Origin: Taklimakanibacter sp049323275
Lineage (GTDB): Bacteria > Pseudomonadota > Alphaproteobacteria > Rhizobiales > Aestuariivirgaceae
Assembly: GCA_049323275.1 (NCBI GenBank)
Contig: JBMOOM010000051.1
Location: 1-64,000, forward strand
Direction of reading: 5' to 3'
Length of the DNA: 64,000 nucleotides
The notes below the pieces were generated by a model. The model worked only from the letters and a program-made list of their open reading frames with translations, made no database searches and had not been told where the DNA came from. Of this stretch, positions 10,864 through 20,027 are shown piece by piece; within the stretch, counting starts at the first letter, position 1, and every line of letters starts with the position of its first letter. Both the position numbers and the translations under genes were made by a program.

Positions 10864-11520
10864 TCAGGGGCACCAATAAAGGACGACGGGCTCGCGCGCC
10901 CGGAGCACGGCGCGGATCGGCATGTCCTTGACGGGACCCGGTCCTTCCGCCTGGGCGAGCGTCTTCTGCTTTTCGGCGCCCTCGATATGGAGGGCGATGA
11001 AGCCGCTGTCGAGCAGCGCCGGCAGAGTGAAGGTCAGGCGCTTTTCAGGCACGCCCGGCGCCGACATGGTCACAATGCGCTTGCCGCCGTCGAGTTCCAG
11101 GGCTTCGGCCAGATGATCGCCGCCCGGGAAGAAGGAGGCGGTGTGGCCGTCATTGCCCATGCCGAGGATCACCACATCGAAGGGCCCGAGCTTGTCGGCA
11201 TTGCCCTTGCCGAAGAGCGGCACGAATTTCGCCGCCGCCGCATTGGCCTCGAGCAGATTCTCGCGCACCAGCCTCGCATTGGAACGCTCGTCGGTTTCCG
11301 GCACGCAGCGCTCGTCCACCAGGGTGACGGTGACATGCGCCCAGTCGATCTTGGCGCGCGCCAGGAAGTTGAAGAACAAGGTCGGCGTGGTGCCGCCCGA
11401 AACGGCGAGCAGCGCCTTGCCGCGATCGGTTATCGCATTCGACAGATAGGCCGCGACGTCTGCGGCCAGGCCCATGGCCAGTTTCTTCTTGGTCTCGAAA
11501 AGCTTCCGCTCGGCTATCAA
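10864..11520 (-). CDS. pgl: 6-phosphogluconolactonase
   Basis: 218 residues, DevB/NagB-like lactonase that hydrolyses 6-phosphogluconolactone. LLAVSGGTTPTLFF near the N-terminus, VTLVDERCVPETDERSNARL and VILGMGNDGHTASFFPG are the family signatures. The best start is TTG at 11520, which overlaps the zwf stop by 4 bases (TTGA). The only nearby ATG is 15 codons inside and would remove the conserved first helix. Second gene of the Entner-Doudoroff operon. Confidence 0.94.
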   Translation of the reverse strand: MIAERKLFETKKKLAMGLAADVAAYLSNAITDRGKALLAVSGGTTPTLFFNFLARAKIDWAHVTVTLVDERCVPETDERSNARLVRENLLEANAAAAKFVPLFGKGNADKLGPFDVVILGMGNDGHTASFFPGGDHLAEALELDGGKRIVTMSAPGVPEKRLTFTLPALLDSGFIALHIEGAEKQKTLAQAEGPGPVKDMPIRAVLRAREPVVLYWCP

Positions 11521-12998
11521 CTCGCACCATCCTCATGCCAGGTGCGGCCGTCGCGCTCGATCAGCGCCACCGCCGCCGCGGGCCCCCAGGTTCCGGCCGT
11601 GTAGGCCTTGGGCAAATCGGCCGATTCCGCCCAGGCGTCCAGAATGGGGTCGATCCAGCTCCAGGCCGCCTCGACCTCGTCGCGGCGCATGAACAGGGTC
11701 TGGTTGCCGCGCACGACATCGAGGATGAGGCGCTCATAGGCGTCCGGATTGCGCACGCTGAAGGCCTCGGCGAAGCTCATGTCGAGCGGTACGTGCTGGA
11801 GACGCATGCCGCCCGGGCCCGGATCCTTGATCATCAGCCAGAGCTTCACGCCCTCATCGGGCTGCAGACGGATGACGAGTCGGTTGGCTTCGATGGGGCC
11901 GGCCGAATCGTCGAACACCGAATAGGGAATGGGCCTGAAGGTGACGACGATCTCGGAGACGCGCTCGGGCAGGCGCTTGCCGGTGCGCAGATAGAAGGGC
12001 ACGCCGTTCCAGCGCCAATTGCCGATCTCGGCCTTGAGGGCCACGAAGGTCTCGGTCTTGCTCGCGGGCGAGCCGAGCTCGTCGAGATAGCCCGGCACCG
12101 CGCCCCCCGCCGAAGCGCCGGCGCGATACTGGCCGCGCACCGTGTTGTTGGCGCCGTTATGCGCCACCACCGGCTTCAGCGATTTGAGGACCTTCAGCTT
12201 CTCGTCGCGCAGCGCATCGGCGGCGATCGAAGTCGGCGGCTCGATGGCGACGAGGCAGAGAAGCTGCAGCATGTGGTTCTGCACCATGTCGCGCAGCGCG
12301 CCGGCGGTGTCGTAATAGCCGGCACGGCCTTCGACGCCGAGAGTCTCGGCGACGGTGATCTGCACATGATCGACATGGGCGCTGTTCCAGATCGGCTCGA
12401 ACAAGGCATTGGCGAAGCGCAGAGCGAGGAGATTCTGGACCGTCTCCTTGCCGAGATAATGATCGATGCGATAAACGCTGCTCTCGGGAAATACCTTGCC
12501 GATCGAGTCGTTGACCGCACGGGCCGATTCGAGATCCTTGCCGAGCGGCTTCTCGATCACCACCCGGCTCTTCGGCGTGACCAGCTTGTTCTTACCGAGC
12601 CTTTCGCAGATCGGCCCGAAGAGATCGGGCGAGGTGGCGAGATAGAAGACGCGGATACGGTCCTCGCCCGGCTTCAAGGCCTTGGCGAGCGCGTCCCAAC
12701 CCTGGTCCTGGGTGGCGTCGAGCGTCACATAGGAGAGGCGCTTGAGGAAGGCCTCGACTTCGCCGCCCTTGCGCTCCTCGGCCGGGATATGCGCCTCGAG
12801 CGCGGCCTTGGCGAAAGCGACGAATTCGGCGTCGGTCATGGCGCGGCGCGACACGCCGATGATGCGGGCGCCGGGCGGAATCTGGCCTGCCAGGTCGCGG
12901 TGATAAAGGGCGGGCAGAAGCTTGCGCTGAGCGAGATCGCCCGTGGCGCCGAAGACCGCGATATCGAAAATGTCGACGGGAATGATGCGTGTGGTCAT
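11517..12998 (-). CDS. zwf: Glucose-6-phosphate dehydrogenase
   Basis: 493 residues. Oxidises glucose-6-phosphate to 6-phosphogluconolactone with NAD(P). VFGATGDLAQRKLLPALY forms the Rossmann entry and RIDHYLGKETVQNL holds the substrate-binding Lys/His. The ATG at 12998 is the only start that keeps the coenzyme motif at residue 14, yet no Shine-Dalgarno is present: the bases upstream are an A/T-rich palindrome. The gene heads the zwf-pgl-edd-eda operon and is divergent from hrpB. Leaderless or weakly initiated translation is possible. Confidence 0.96.
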   Translation of the reverse strand: MTTRIIPVDIFDIAVFGATGDLAQRKLLPALYHRDLAGQIPPGARIIGVSRRAMTDAEFVAFAKAALEAHIPAEERKGGEVEAFLKRLSYVTLDATQDQGWDALAKALKPGEDRIRVFYLATSPDLFGPICERLGKNKLVTPKSRVVIEKPLGKDLESARAVNDSIGKVFPESSVYRIDHYLGKETVQNLLALRFANALFEPIWNSAHVDHVQITVAETLGVEGRAGYYDTAGALRDMVQNHMLQLLCLVAIEPPTSIAADALRDEKLKVLKSLKPVVAHNGANNTVRGQYRAGASAGGAVPGYLDELGSPASKTETFVALKAEIGNWRWNGVPFYLRTGKRLPERVSEIVVTFRPIPYSVFDDSAGPIEANRLVIRLQPDEGVKLWLMIKDPGPGGMRLQHVPLDMSFAEAFSVRNPDAYERLILDVVRGNQTLFMRRDEVEAAWSWIDPILDAWAESADLPKAYTAGTWGPAAAVALIERDGRTWHEDGAS

Positions 12999-13018
12999 TT
13001 TTTGTGCAATGCAAAAAA
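12998..13018. promoter_or_regulatory. A/T-armed palindrome abutting the zwf start
   Basis: Arms TTTTTTG and CAAAAAA are separated by TGCAATG (plus-strand reading). The arm touches the zwf start codon and takes the place where a ribosome-binding site should be. It could be a repressor operator or part of a leaderless promoter; TATTTTTT on the minus strand is a possible -10. The function is inferred from position only. It does not match the pseudomonad HexR consensus. Confidence 0.4.
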
Positions 13019-13111
13019 TAGAGGGCCGTTTGTATTAGTCTCTGCAAGCCCTTGAGACAACCGGAAAGGCGGGCTTGACGGCGCGAGGCTAAGCCTGTTT
13101 GACCGCACATC

Positions 13112-15574
13112 ATGACCGACCTGCCGATCACCGCGATTTTGCCGAGCCTCGCCAACGCATTGGCCGGTCATGCCAATGTCATCCTGGCGGCCGAGCCGGG
13201 GGCGGGCAAGACGACGCGCGTGCCGCTTGCCCTTATGGCAGAGCCGTGGCTCCAGGGGCGCAAGATCGTCATGCTGGAGCCGCGCCGGCTGGCGGCGCGC
13301 GCCGCCGCTTCGCGCATGGCGCAGAGCCTCGGCGAGCCGGTCGGCAAGACCGTCGGCTATGCCGTCCGCCTCGACCGCAAAGTGTCGGCCGAGACCCGCA
13401 TCGAGGTGGTGACCGAAGGGATACTGACCCGGCGCTTACAGACCGACCCGGCGCTTTCGGATGTCGGCCTCCTCATCTTCGACGAATTCCATGAGCGCAG
13501 CCTCGACGGCGATCTGGGCCTCGCTCTGGCGCTCGATGCGCAAGCGGGCCTGCGGGAAGATCTCAAGATCCTGGTGATGTCGGCGACGCTCGACGAGGCG
13601 CGGCTGTCGAAACATCTGGGGAATGCACCGGTCGTCTCGGCGCCCGGCCGCACCTTTCCGGTCGAGACCCGCTATGGCGACCGGCCCGAGCGCGCCACGC
13701 TCGCCCGCGACATGGCGCGCGCCATCCGCAGCCATCTCGGCGAAACGAAAGGGGGCATCCTGGCGTTTCTGCCCGGCGAAGCGGAGATCCGCCGCACCGA
13801 GGAGGCGCTGAAGGAAACACCGCTTGCGGCCAATGCCAGAGTGATGCCGCTTTATGGCGCGATGGCGCTCGCCGATCAGGACCAGGTGCTGAAGCCCCAG
13901 ACCGACGGCACCCGCAAGATCGTGCTCGCCACCACCATCGCCGAAACCAGCCTCACCATCGACGGCATCGACATGGTGATCGATTCGGGCCTCAAGCGCG
14001 CGCCGCGTTTCGATCCGGCGACGGGAATGACCGCGCTCGAAACGGTGCGCGTCTCGCAGGCCTCCGCCGATCAAAGGCGCGGGCGCGCCGGACGGCAAGG
14101 TCCGGGCTTGTGCATCCGCCTGTGGCCCGAGCAGGAGATGCGGGCGCTGAAGGCCCATGACGAGCCCGAAATCCTCATCGCCGATCTGGCGCCCCTGGCA
14201 CTCGAGCTCGCCAATTGGGGCGTGAAGGATGCCGGGTCATTGCGCTTCCTCGATCCGCCGCCCGCCGCCACTTTGGCGCAGGCCCGCGATCTCCTGGGCG
14301 AGCTCGACGCGCTCGATGCTTCGGGCGCCATCACCGGCATGGGCAAGATGATGGCGCGCCTGCCGCTCCATCCGCGCCTCGCGCATATGATCGCGCGCGC
14401 CCGTGAGCTCGAAGCGGGCGCTATGGCGGCCGACCTCGCCGCACTACTCTCCGAACGCGATCTCCTCGGCCGTGAGGCCGGCGCCGATATCGGCGAAAGG
14501 CTTACCGCCTTGCGGCGCGGCAATGCCGGCAAAACCTTGCGCGAGCGCATCAAATCGGCGGCCCGGCAGATCCGCGGTCTCGCCGATATCGGCGAGGAGG
14601 ACAGCGATGTCGCGCCGGGCGTGCTGGTGGCGCTCGCCTGGCCCGACCGCATCGCGCAGGCGCGCGGCGCCCGCGGCCGCTTCCGCCTGTCGGGCGGCGG
14701 CGGCGCGGTGCTGCCCGAGCACGATCCTCTGGCCCGCGAGCCGTTCCTCGCGGTGGCGACGACCGACGGCACGAGCGGCGACCAGAAGATCTTCCTCGCC
14801 GCGGCGCTTTCGCGCGAAGACCTCGAAACCACTTTCGCGTCTCATATCGAGGAGACCGATCTCGTGCGCTGGGAGAGCCGCGCCCAGATCGTGGTCGCCA
14901 ACCGGCAGCGCAAATTGGGCGCCCTCCTTCTCGACGACAGACCGCTCGCGACACCCGATCCGGAGAAGATCGCCGAGGCGATGACCAGAGGCGTCGCCGA
15001 AATGGGCCTCGCCGCCCTGCCCTGGAGCGATGCGACGCTCAGCCTGCGCAACCGTCTGCGCTTCCTCGGCCGCGTGCTGCCCGAGGAAGGCTGGCCCGAT
15101 CTCTCCGATGCCGCTTTGCTCGCGACGTTGAGCGACTGGCTCACGCCCTATCTGGCCGGCATGACGCGGCGTTCGCATCTCGACCGGCTCGACATGTTCG
15201 CCATCATCTCGAATCTCATCCCGCATGAGCTGAAGCGGCGGCTCGACAAATTGGCGCCGCGCCATGTCGCCATTCCGTCCGGCGCCGAGATCACCATCGA
15301 TTATGACGGCGACGGCGATCCGGTGCTGAGGGCCAGGCTCCAGGAAATGTTCGGCCTCGCCGAAACGCCGCGCATCGCCGATGGGCGGGCGCTCCTGCGC
15401 ATCGAGCTTCTGTCGCCGGCACGACGGCCGCTGGCGGTGACGCAGGACCTCAAAAGCTTCTGGACCAATGCCTATCCGCAGGTGCGCTCCGAAATGCGCG
15501 GACGGTATCCGAAGCATCCCTGGCCGGAAGATCCGATGAACACGCCCGCGGTGAAACCCAACCGCATCAGGTAA
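13112..15574 (+). CDS. hrpB: ATP-dependent RNA helicase HrpB
   Basis: 820 residues, DExH-box (DEAH/RHA) helicase of the HrpB family. Motif I is GAGKTTRVP at about 30, motif II is DEFHERS at about 124, motif III is MSATL, motif V is ATTIAETSLTIDGI and motif VI is QRRGRAGRQGPG. The HrpB-specific C-terminal domain is present, ending near NPAVKPNRIR-type sequence. Cytoplasmic; the function in bacteria is poorly defined. Divergent from zwf with a 113-base gap. An inverted-repeat element begins 4 bases after the stop. Confidence 0.96.
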   Translation: MTDLPITAILPSLANALAGHANVILAAEPGAGKTTRVPLALMAEPWLQGRKIVMLEPRRLAARAAASRMAQSLGEPVGKTVGYAVRLDRKVSAETRIEVVTEGILTRRLQTDPALSDVGLLIFDEFHERSLDGDLGLALALDAQAGLREDLKILVMSATLDEARLSKHLGNAPVVSAPGRTFPVETRYGDRPERATLARDMARAIRSHLGETKGGILAFLPGEAEIRRTEEALKETPLAANARVMPLYGAMALADQDQVLKPQTDGTRKIVLATTIAETSLTIDGIDMVIDSGLKRAPRFDPATGMTALETVRVSQASADQRRGRAGRQGPGLCIRLWPEQEMRALKAHDEPEILIADLAPLALELANWGVKDAGSLRFLDPPPAATLAQARDLLGELDALDASGAITGMGKMMARLPLHPRLAHMIARARELEAGAMAADLAALLSERDLLGREAGADIGERLTALRRGNAGKTLRERIKSAARQIRGLADIGEEDSDVAPGVLVALAWPDRIAQARGARGRFRLSGGGGAVLPEHDPLAREPFLAVATTDGTSGDQKIFLAAALSREDLETTFASHIEETDLVRWESRAQIVVANRQRKLGALLLDDRPLATPDPEKIAEAMTRGVAEMGLAALPWSDATLSLRNRLRFLGRVLPEEGWPDLSDAALLATLSDWLTPYLAGMTRRSHLDRLDMFAIISNLIPHELKRRLDKLAPRHVAIPSGAEITIDYDGDGDPVLRARLQEMFGLAETPRIADGRALLRIELLSPARRPLAVTQDLKSFWTNAYPQVRSEMRGRYPKHPWPEDPMNTPAVKPNRIR

Positions 15575-15577
15575 CTA

Positions 15578-15625
15578 GAGCGCTTCCCGCCAAAGTTGCT
15601 CGACTTTGGCGATAAGGAAGCGCTC
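15578..15625. repeat. Palindromic intergenic element, family B, first hairpin
   Basis: Long stem: GAGCGCTTCC plus CGCCAAAGT on the left pairs with ACTTTGGCG plus GGAAGCGCTC on the right, around a loop of TGCTCG. It starts 3 bases after the hrpB stop. Without a following U-tract it is better read as a repeat than as a terminator. Confidence 0.75.
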
Positions 15626-15642
15626 CAGATTATATGTTTTTC

Positions 15643-15701
15643 GAGCCCTTTTTCCCGTTCTGATCGAATCGGAACGATTCGATCAGAACGGGAAGGGGCT
15701 C
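15643..15701. repeat. Palindromic intergenic element, family B, second hairpin
   Basis: A second and longer stem 17 bases after the first. CCCGTTCTGATCGAATC pairs perfectly with GATTCGATCAGAACGGG around a GGAAC loop, and the outer bases GAGCCC/GGGCTC extend it. Typical of compound palindromic repeats in rhizobial intergenic DNA; no gene is seen in 15575-15773. Confidence 0.75.
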
Positions 15702-15773
15702 TAAGGAACCTGGTCCATCCTCCTGTGGTTGATGCTGACAGACCATTGCATTCGTCTGCGATAGGAGTCCGTC

Positions 15774-16109
15774 ATGCCACCCAAGAACGCCACCATCGCC
15801 CGGATCTGGCGCGGCCGCACATTGGCGGCCCGCGCCGATGAATATGCCGAATATCTCTACGACGTCGGCATCAGGCCGCTCGAGGAAAAGGCGCTCGGCG
15901 TCGAGATGCTGCGCGAGGACAGGCCCGAGGAAAGCGAATTCGTGACCATCTCCTATTGGGAAAGTGTGGAAGCGATGTCACGTTTCGCGGGGCCGGATCC
16001 GCGCCGCATCCACCATCTGCCGCGCGATGAGGAATTCCTGATCGAGCTTCCGCGGAAGGTGCAGGTCCTCACCATCGTCGCCAGTCACCCCGTTCCGGCG
16101 GATGCCTGA
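15774..16109 (+). CDS. Small ABM-like (dimeric alpha/beta barrel) protein
   Basis: 111 residues with the pattern of antibiotic-biosynthesis-monooxygenase-like ferredoxin folds: IARIWRGRT at the start, a helix with YAEYLYDVGIRPLEE, VTISYWESVEAMSRFAGP in the middle, and a final beta strand. AGGAG is placed 7-8 bases before the ATG. Proteins like this include small quinol or haem monooxygenases and many stress proteins of unknown substrate. No operon partner. Fold call moderate, function unknown. Confidence 0.65.
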   Translation: MPPKNATIARIWRGRTLAARADEYAEYLYDVGIRPLEEKALGVEMLREDRPEESEFVTISYWESVEAMSRFAGPDPRRIHHLPRDEEFLIELPRKVQVLTIVASHPVPADA

Positions 16110-16189
16110 AACGAACATTCGCCAAACGGCGCCGGACCGTATAAAAGAGCCCGGCATTTCCAGGGCACCCGCAACTCCGATTTCCAGCC

Positions 16190-17116
16190 ATGACCGCGAT
16201 CGTCTCCATTTCCGGCGTCTCGAAGACCTATGCCTCGGGCTTCACGGCGCTGAAGAACATCTCGCTCGATATCCATAAGGGCGAGATCTTCGCGCTGCTC
16301 GGGCCCAACGGCGCCGGCAAGACCACCCTCATCAACATCATCTGCGGCATCGTGCGGGCCTCGACCGGACATGTGATCGCCGACGGGCATGACATCGTCG
16401 GCGACTATCGCGGCGCCCGCTTCAAGATCGGCCTGGTGCCGCAGGAGCTGACGACGGACGCCTTCGAGACGGTGTGGGCGACGGTGACCCTGAGCCGCGG
16501 CCTGTTCGGGCGCGGGCACAATCCGGCGCTGATCGAGAAGATCCTCAGGGACCTGTCGCTGTGGGAGAAGAAAGACAGCAAGATCATGACGCTGTCGGGC
16601 GGCATGAAGCGCCGGGTGATGATCGCCAAGGCGCTGAGCCATGAGCCGACCATCCTGTTTCTCGACGAGCCCTCGGCCGGCGTCGATGTCGAGCTCCGGC
16701 GCGACATGTGGGAGCTGGTCCGCTCCTTGCGCGCTTCGGGCGTCACCATCATCCTCACCACCCATTATATCGAAGAGGCCGAGGAGATGGCCGACCGGGT
16801 CGGCGTCATCAACAAGGGCGAGATCATCCTGGTCGAGGACAAGCAGACCCTGATGCGCAAGCTCGGCAAGAAGGAGATCACGCTGGAGCTGGCGCAGCCG
16901 CTCCTCGCCATCCCCGACAGCCTCGCCCATCACAAGCTCGAGCTTTCCGGCAACGGCCACGAGCTCACCTACAGCTACGACACGCAGGGCGAACGCACCG
17001 GCATCACCACCTTGCTGCAGGACCTGGCGCAGGCCGGCATCCGCTTCAAGGACCTCAACACCAAACAAAGCTCGCTCGAGGACATCTTCGTCAATCTGGT
17101 GAGGGAGCGGTCATGA
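16190..17116 (+). CDS. ABC-2 type transporter, ATP-binding protein
   Basis: 308 residues, cytoplasmic ATPase of an exporter of the NodI/DrrA/YadG type. Walker A GPNGAGKTTL at about 42, signature LSGGMKRRVMIAKALS, Walker B ILFLDEPSAGVD and the switch His in TTHYIEEA are all intact. The C-terminal 80 residues form the usual DrrA-like accessory region. It overlaps the permease gene by 4 bases (ATGA), so the two form one transporter. Substrate cannot be read from the sequence. Confidence 0.93.
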   Translation: MTAIVSISGVSKTYASGFTALKNISLDIHKGEIFALLGPNGAGKTTLINIICGIVRASTGHVIADGHDIVGDYRGARFKIGLVPQELTTDAFETVWATVTLSRGLFGRGHNPALIEKILRDLSLWEKKDSKIMTLSGGMKRRVMIAKALSHEPTILFLDEPSAGVDVELRRDMWELVRSLRASGVTIILTTHYIEEAEEMADRVGVINKGEIILVEDKQTLMRKLGKKEITLELAQPLLAIPDSLAHHKLELSGNGHELTYSYDTQGERTGITTLLQDLAQAGIRFKDLNTKQSSLEDIFVNLVRERS

Positions 17117-17874
17117 ATATCCACGCCATCCGCGCCATCTACAAATTCGAGATGGCGCGCACCTTCCGCACGATCCTGCAGAGCGTCGTGTCGCCGGTCG
17201 TGTCGACCTCGCTCTATTTCGTCGTCTTCGGCGGCGCCATCGGCTCGCGCATCGCCGAGATCGACGGCGTCACCTATGGCGCCTATATCGTGCCCGGCCT
17301 CATCATGCTGTCGCTCCTGACGCAGAGCATCATGAACGCCTCCTTCGGCATCTATTTCCCGAAATTCATAGGCACGATCTACGAGATCCTGTCGGCGCCG
17401 ATCTCCTCGCTCGAGATCGTCATCGGCTATGTCGGGGCTGCCGCGACCAAATCGATCATGCTGGGTCTCATCACGCTCGGCACCGCCGCCCTGTTCGTGC
17501 CGCTCCATATCGAACATCCGGTCTGGATGCTGGGCTTCCTGGCGCTCACCGCCGTCACCTTCAGCCTGTTCGGCTTCATCATCGGCATCTGGGCCAAGAG
17601 CTTCGAGCAGCTGCAGGTCATCCCGATGCTGATCGTGACGCCGCTCGCCTTTCTGGGCGGCAGCTTCTATTCGATCGACATGCTGCCGCCTCTGTGGCGG
17701 ACGATCTCGCTCGCCAATCCGGTGGTCTATCTGGTGAGCGGCTTCCGCTGGAGCTTCTTCGGCAAGTCCGACGTCGCGATCGAGATCAGCCTCGCCATCA
17801 CGCTTCTCTTCCTCGTCGCCTGCCTCGGCATCGTCGCCTGGATCTTCAAGACCGGCTACCGGCTGAAGAACTGA
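17113..17874 (+). CDS. ABC-2 type transporter, permease (YadH-like)
   Basis: 253 residues with about six membrane segments, starting at ATG 17113 inside the overlap with the ATPase gene. GGSFYSIDMLPPLWRTISLANPVVYLVSGFRW-type C-terminal sequence and GAYIVPGLIMLSLLTQ are characteristic of ABC-2 permeases of the YadH/NodJ group. With the preceding ATPase it would form a 2+2 exporter for a lipid, polysaccharide or drug. Substrate unknown. Confidence 0.92.
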   Translation: MNIHAIRAIYKFEMARTFRTILQSVVSPVVSTSLYFVVFGGAIGSRIAEIDGVTYGAYIVPGLIMLSLLTQSIMNASFGIYFPKFIGTIYEILSAPISSLEIVIGYVGAAATKSIMLGLITLGTAALFVPLHIEHPVWMLGFLALTAVTFSLFGFIIGIWAKSFEQLQVIPMLIVTPLAFLGGSFYSIDMLPPLWRTISLANPVVYLVSGFRWSFFGKSDVAIEISLAITLLFLVACLGIVAWIFKTGYRLKN

Positions 17875-17905
17875 TCCCAACGGATAGAGGCAAAATACAG
17901 TGTAA

Positions 17906-18823
17906 TCATGCGAGACAGCATTTTTTAGCCTTCTTGCCGCTGCCACAGGGGCAAGGATCATTGCGCCCGACATCGCGCATGGGATTGATATAGGGCTGGT
18001 CCGGGAGCCAATCCAAGTGAGACGGCTTCCCGGGATCGTTGTCGCTCCTGCCATCCGTCCAGCTCAGGGATTCGGTCACGTCCTCAATGTAACCGAGGCT
18101 CACGTCCTCGAAGCGCTGGATATCGGCGGGGGCTTGCTCGGCACGGATGAGATCCTTCTCGAAATCGGCCCGGTGCAGCCATTGAGGGTGAATCCGGCCC
18201 TCGTCCCAGGCACGATGAACGAGTGGCGCCAGATCGCGCAGACCGAGCAAGGCGACAGCCTGAAGCCAGCCATACCAAGCATAATTACGGTCATCCGCGA
18301 GCCTCTCGGCATAGAATCGTTCCAGGAATGCCCGCATACGACCCGGCTCGATGCGGCCGTCCCAAGCTAGGAAAGTCGCGGCGCCGAACAGAGAAGACCG
18401 CACAAATTGTTCCACAGCCTGATCGGCAATCAACGCGAACAGCGATTCGGCGTCATCATCGAACAAGCCCGCCACGATCCGTGGCAAGGATATGGTGATG
18501 GCGTTGTCGAGAAAAAAGTCGAGATCCTCTTCGGGTCGACGCAAGAGGCGCAGAAGAATCGGCCAGGCGAGCGTGTCACGCGCCGCACCCAGTATATGGA
18601 GACCACGGAAGGCGAGCAAATTATCTTCCGGCGACAGAATCTCGCCATCGGCGGCCCTGGCGAGCACAGCGCGCAAGGCAGGGGCCGCCTCCCCGATGAG
18701 CGCGGTGCATATGCCGATGGCGGAAATCGGCAACCTCACCTGCGTGGCTACGATGCCCAGATAATGGTCGATCGACGCCAGCTCGGCAACGCCGAGAACC
18801 CGGGTAAACTCATCTCTTTCCAT
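17906..18823 (-). CDS. DUF1186-like repeat protein with C-terminal SEC-C zinc motif
   Basis: 305 residues from ATG 18823, which lies 2 bases after the deoB stop; an ATG at 18850 inside deoB is the alternative. The body is alpha-helical and HEAT-like (LLRLLRRPEEDLDFFLDN and similar units), resembling DUF1186. The last 22 residues, RNDPCPCGSGKKAKKCC, are a SEC-C zinc-binding motif like the tail of SecA. SEC-C tails can bind ribosomes or SecB in other proteins. It is the last gene of the nucleoside operon, but a link to nucleosides is not evident. Confidence 0.72.
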   Translation of the reverse strand: MERDEFTRVLGVAELASIDHYLGIVATQVRLPISAIGICTALIGEAAPALRAVLARAADGEILSPEDNLLAFRGLHILGAARDTLAWPILLRLLRRPEEDLDFFLDNAITISLPRIVAGLFDDDAESLFALIADQAVEQFVRSSLFGAATFLAWDGRIEPGRMRAFLERFYAERLADDRNYAWYGWLQAVALLGLRDLAPLVHRAWDEGRIHPQWLHRADFEKDLIRAEQAPADIQRFEDVSLGYIEDVTESLSWTDGRSDNDPGKPSHLDWLPDQPYINPMRDVGRNDPCPCGSGKKAKKCCLA

Positions 18824-18825
18824 CG

Positions 18826-20022
18826 CTAACTCTCGTGTTTCATCAGCCATGACTTGCCGGCGCCCAAAGGCGCAATACTGAGATGAGCGGCGATCGTCTG
18901 GCCGATATCGGCGAAGCTGTCGCGCCGGCCGAAGCTCGCCGGTGCTGCGCCCGGCGAGAAGGTGAGGATCGGCACACATTCACGCGTGTGATCGCTGCCG
19001 CGCCAGGTCGGGTCGCAGCCATGATCGGCGGTGATGACCAGGAGATCACCCGGCTGCAGAAGCGCGAGCGCCTCCGGCAACATCGCATCGAAGGCTTCGA
19101 GCGCCGCGCCATACCCTCTGGGATCGCGGCGATGGCCGTAGAGCATGTCGAAATCGACGAAATTGGTGATGAGCAGGCCGCCGTCGCGCAGAGCCGGCAT
19201 GGCGGCGAGCGAGGCCTCGAACAAAGCCTCGTTGCCGACCGCCTTGATCTCGCGGCCGGTTCCGGAATGCGCGTAGATGTCGCCGGTCTTGCCGATCGAG
19301 ATCACCTCACGGCCGGCCTCGGTCAGACGGTCGAGCAAGGTCGGCGCCGGCGGCGCGATCGAATAATCCTTGCGGTTGCCGGTGCGGGTGAAGTCACGCG
19401 CATCGGCGCCGACAAAGGGCCTGGCGATGACGCGGCCGACATTGAGATCGTAGGACAACTCGCGCGCAGCCTCACAGACCTCATAAAGACGGTCGAGGCC
19501 GAAGGTCTCCTCATGAGCGGCGATCTGAATCACCGAATCGGCCGAGGTGTAGACGATCGGCCGCGAGCTCTCCATGTGGTCTTCGCCGAATTCGGCGATG
19601 ATGTCAGTGCCGGATGCATGCTTGTTGCCCAGGAGCCCGGGCAGCTCGGCGCGGGCGATGAGCGCGTCGGTGAAGCTCTTGGGGAAGCAGGGAACGGTCT
19701 TCGGAAAATAGCCCCAGTCGAAGGTGACCGGCACGCCGGCGATCTCCCAATGGCCGGACGGCGTGTCCTTGCCGTTCGATGTCTCGACGCCGAAACCCCA
19801 CTGACCTTTAAGCGCCGTGTCGGCGGAAAAACCCCTGGGGAGATGGCCGCTCGCCGCCAGAGCGGCATGGCCGAGGCCCAGGGACGCCAGATTCGGCAGC
19901 GCCAGCGGCACCTGAGCCACGATATGGCCCAGCGTATTGGCTCCCCTGTCGCCGAACCGGTCGGCATCGGGCGCGCCGCCGATGCCGACGGAATCGAGGA
20001 TGAAAAGGAAAGCGCGGCTCAT
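18826..20022 (-). CDS. deoB: Phosphopentomutase
   Basis: 398 residues. Converts (deoxy)ribose-1-phosphate to the 5-phosphate. Alkaline-phosphatase superfamily metal ligands are visible: FLFILDSVGIGGAPDADRFGD at the N-terminus, ITNFVDFDMLYGHRRD, and TADHGCDPTWRGSDHTRE near the C-terminus. Length equals the family norm (about 400). It follows deoA by 5 bases and feeds DeoC. Confidence 0.97.
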   Translation of the reverse strand: MSRAFLFILDSVGIGGAPDADRFGDRGANTLGHIVAQVPLALPNLASLGLGHAALAASGHLPRGFSADTALKGQWGFGVETSNGKDTPSGHWEIAGVPVTFDWGYFPKTVPCFPKSFTDALIARAELPGLLGNKHASGTDIIAEFGEDHMESSRPIVYTSADSVIQIAAHEETFGLDRLYEVCEAARELSYDLNVGRVIARPFVGADARDFTRTGNRKDYSIAPPAPTLLDRLTEAGREVISIGKTGDIYAHSGTGREIKAVGNEALFEASLAAMPALRDGGLLITNFVDFDMLYGHRRDPRGYGAALEAFDAMLPEALALLQPGDLLVITADHGCDPTWRGSDHTRECVPILTFSPGAAPASFGRRDSFADIGQTIAAHLSIAPLGAGKSWLMKHES

Positions 20023-20027
20023 GGATG

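Noticed and set aside
12998..13018. HexR operator before zwf
   Set aside because: The palindrome does not fit the TGTAnTnnnACA-type HexR site, and no hexR gene is in the window.
11535..13055. 506-residue plus-strand ORF opposite zwf
   Set aside because: Exact antisense of a gene with all G6PD motifs; composition typical of GC-rich antisense frames.
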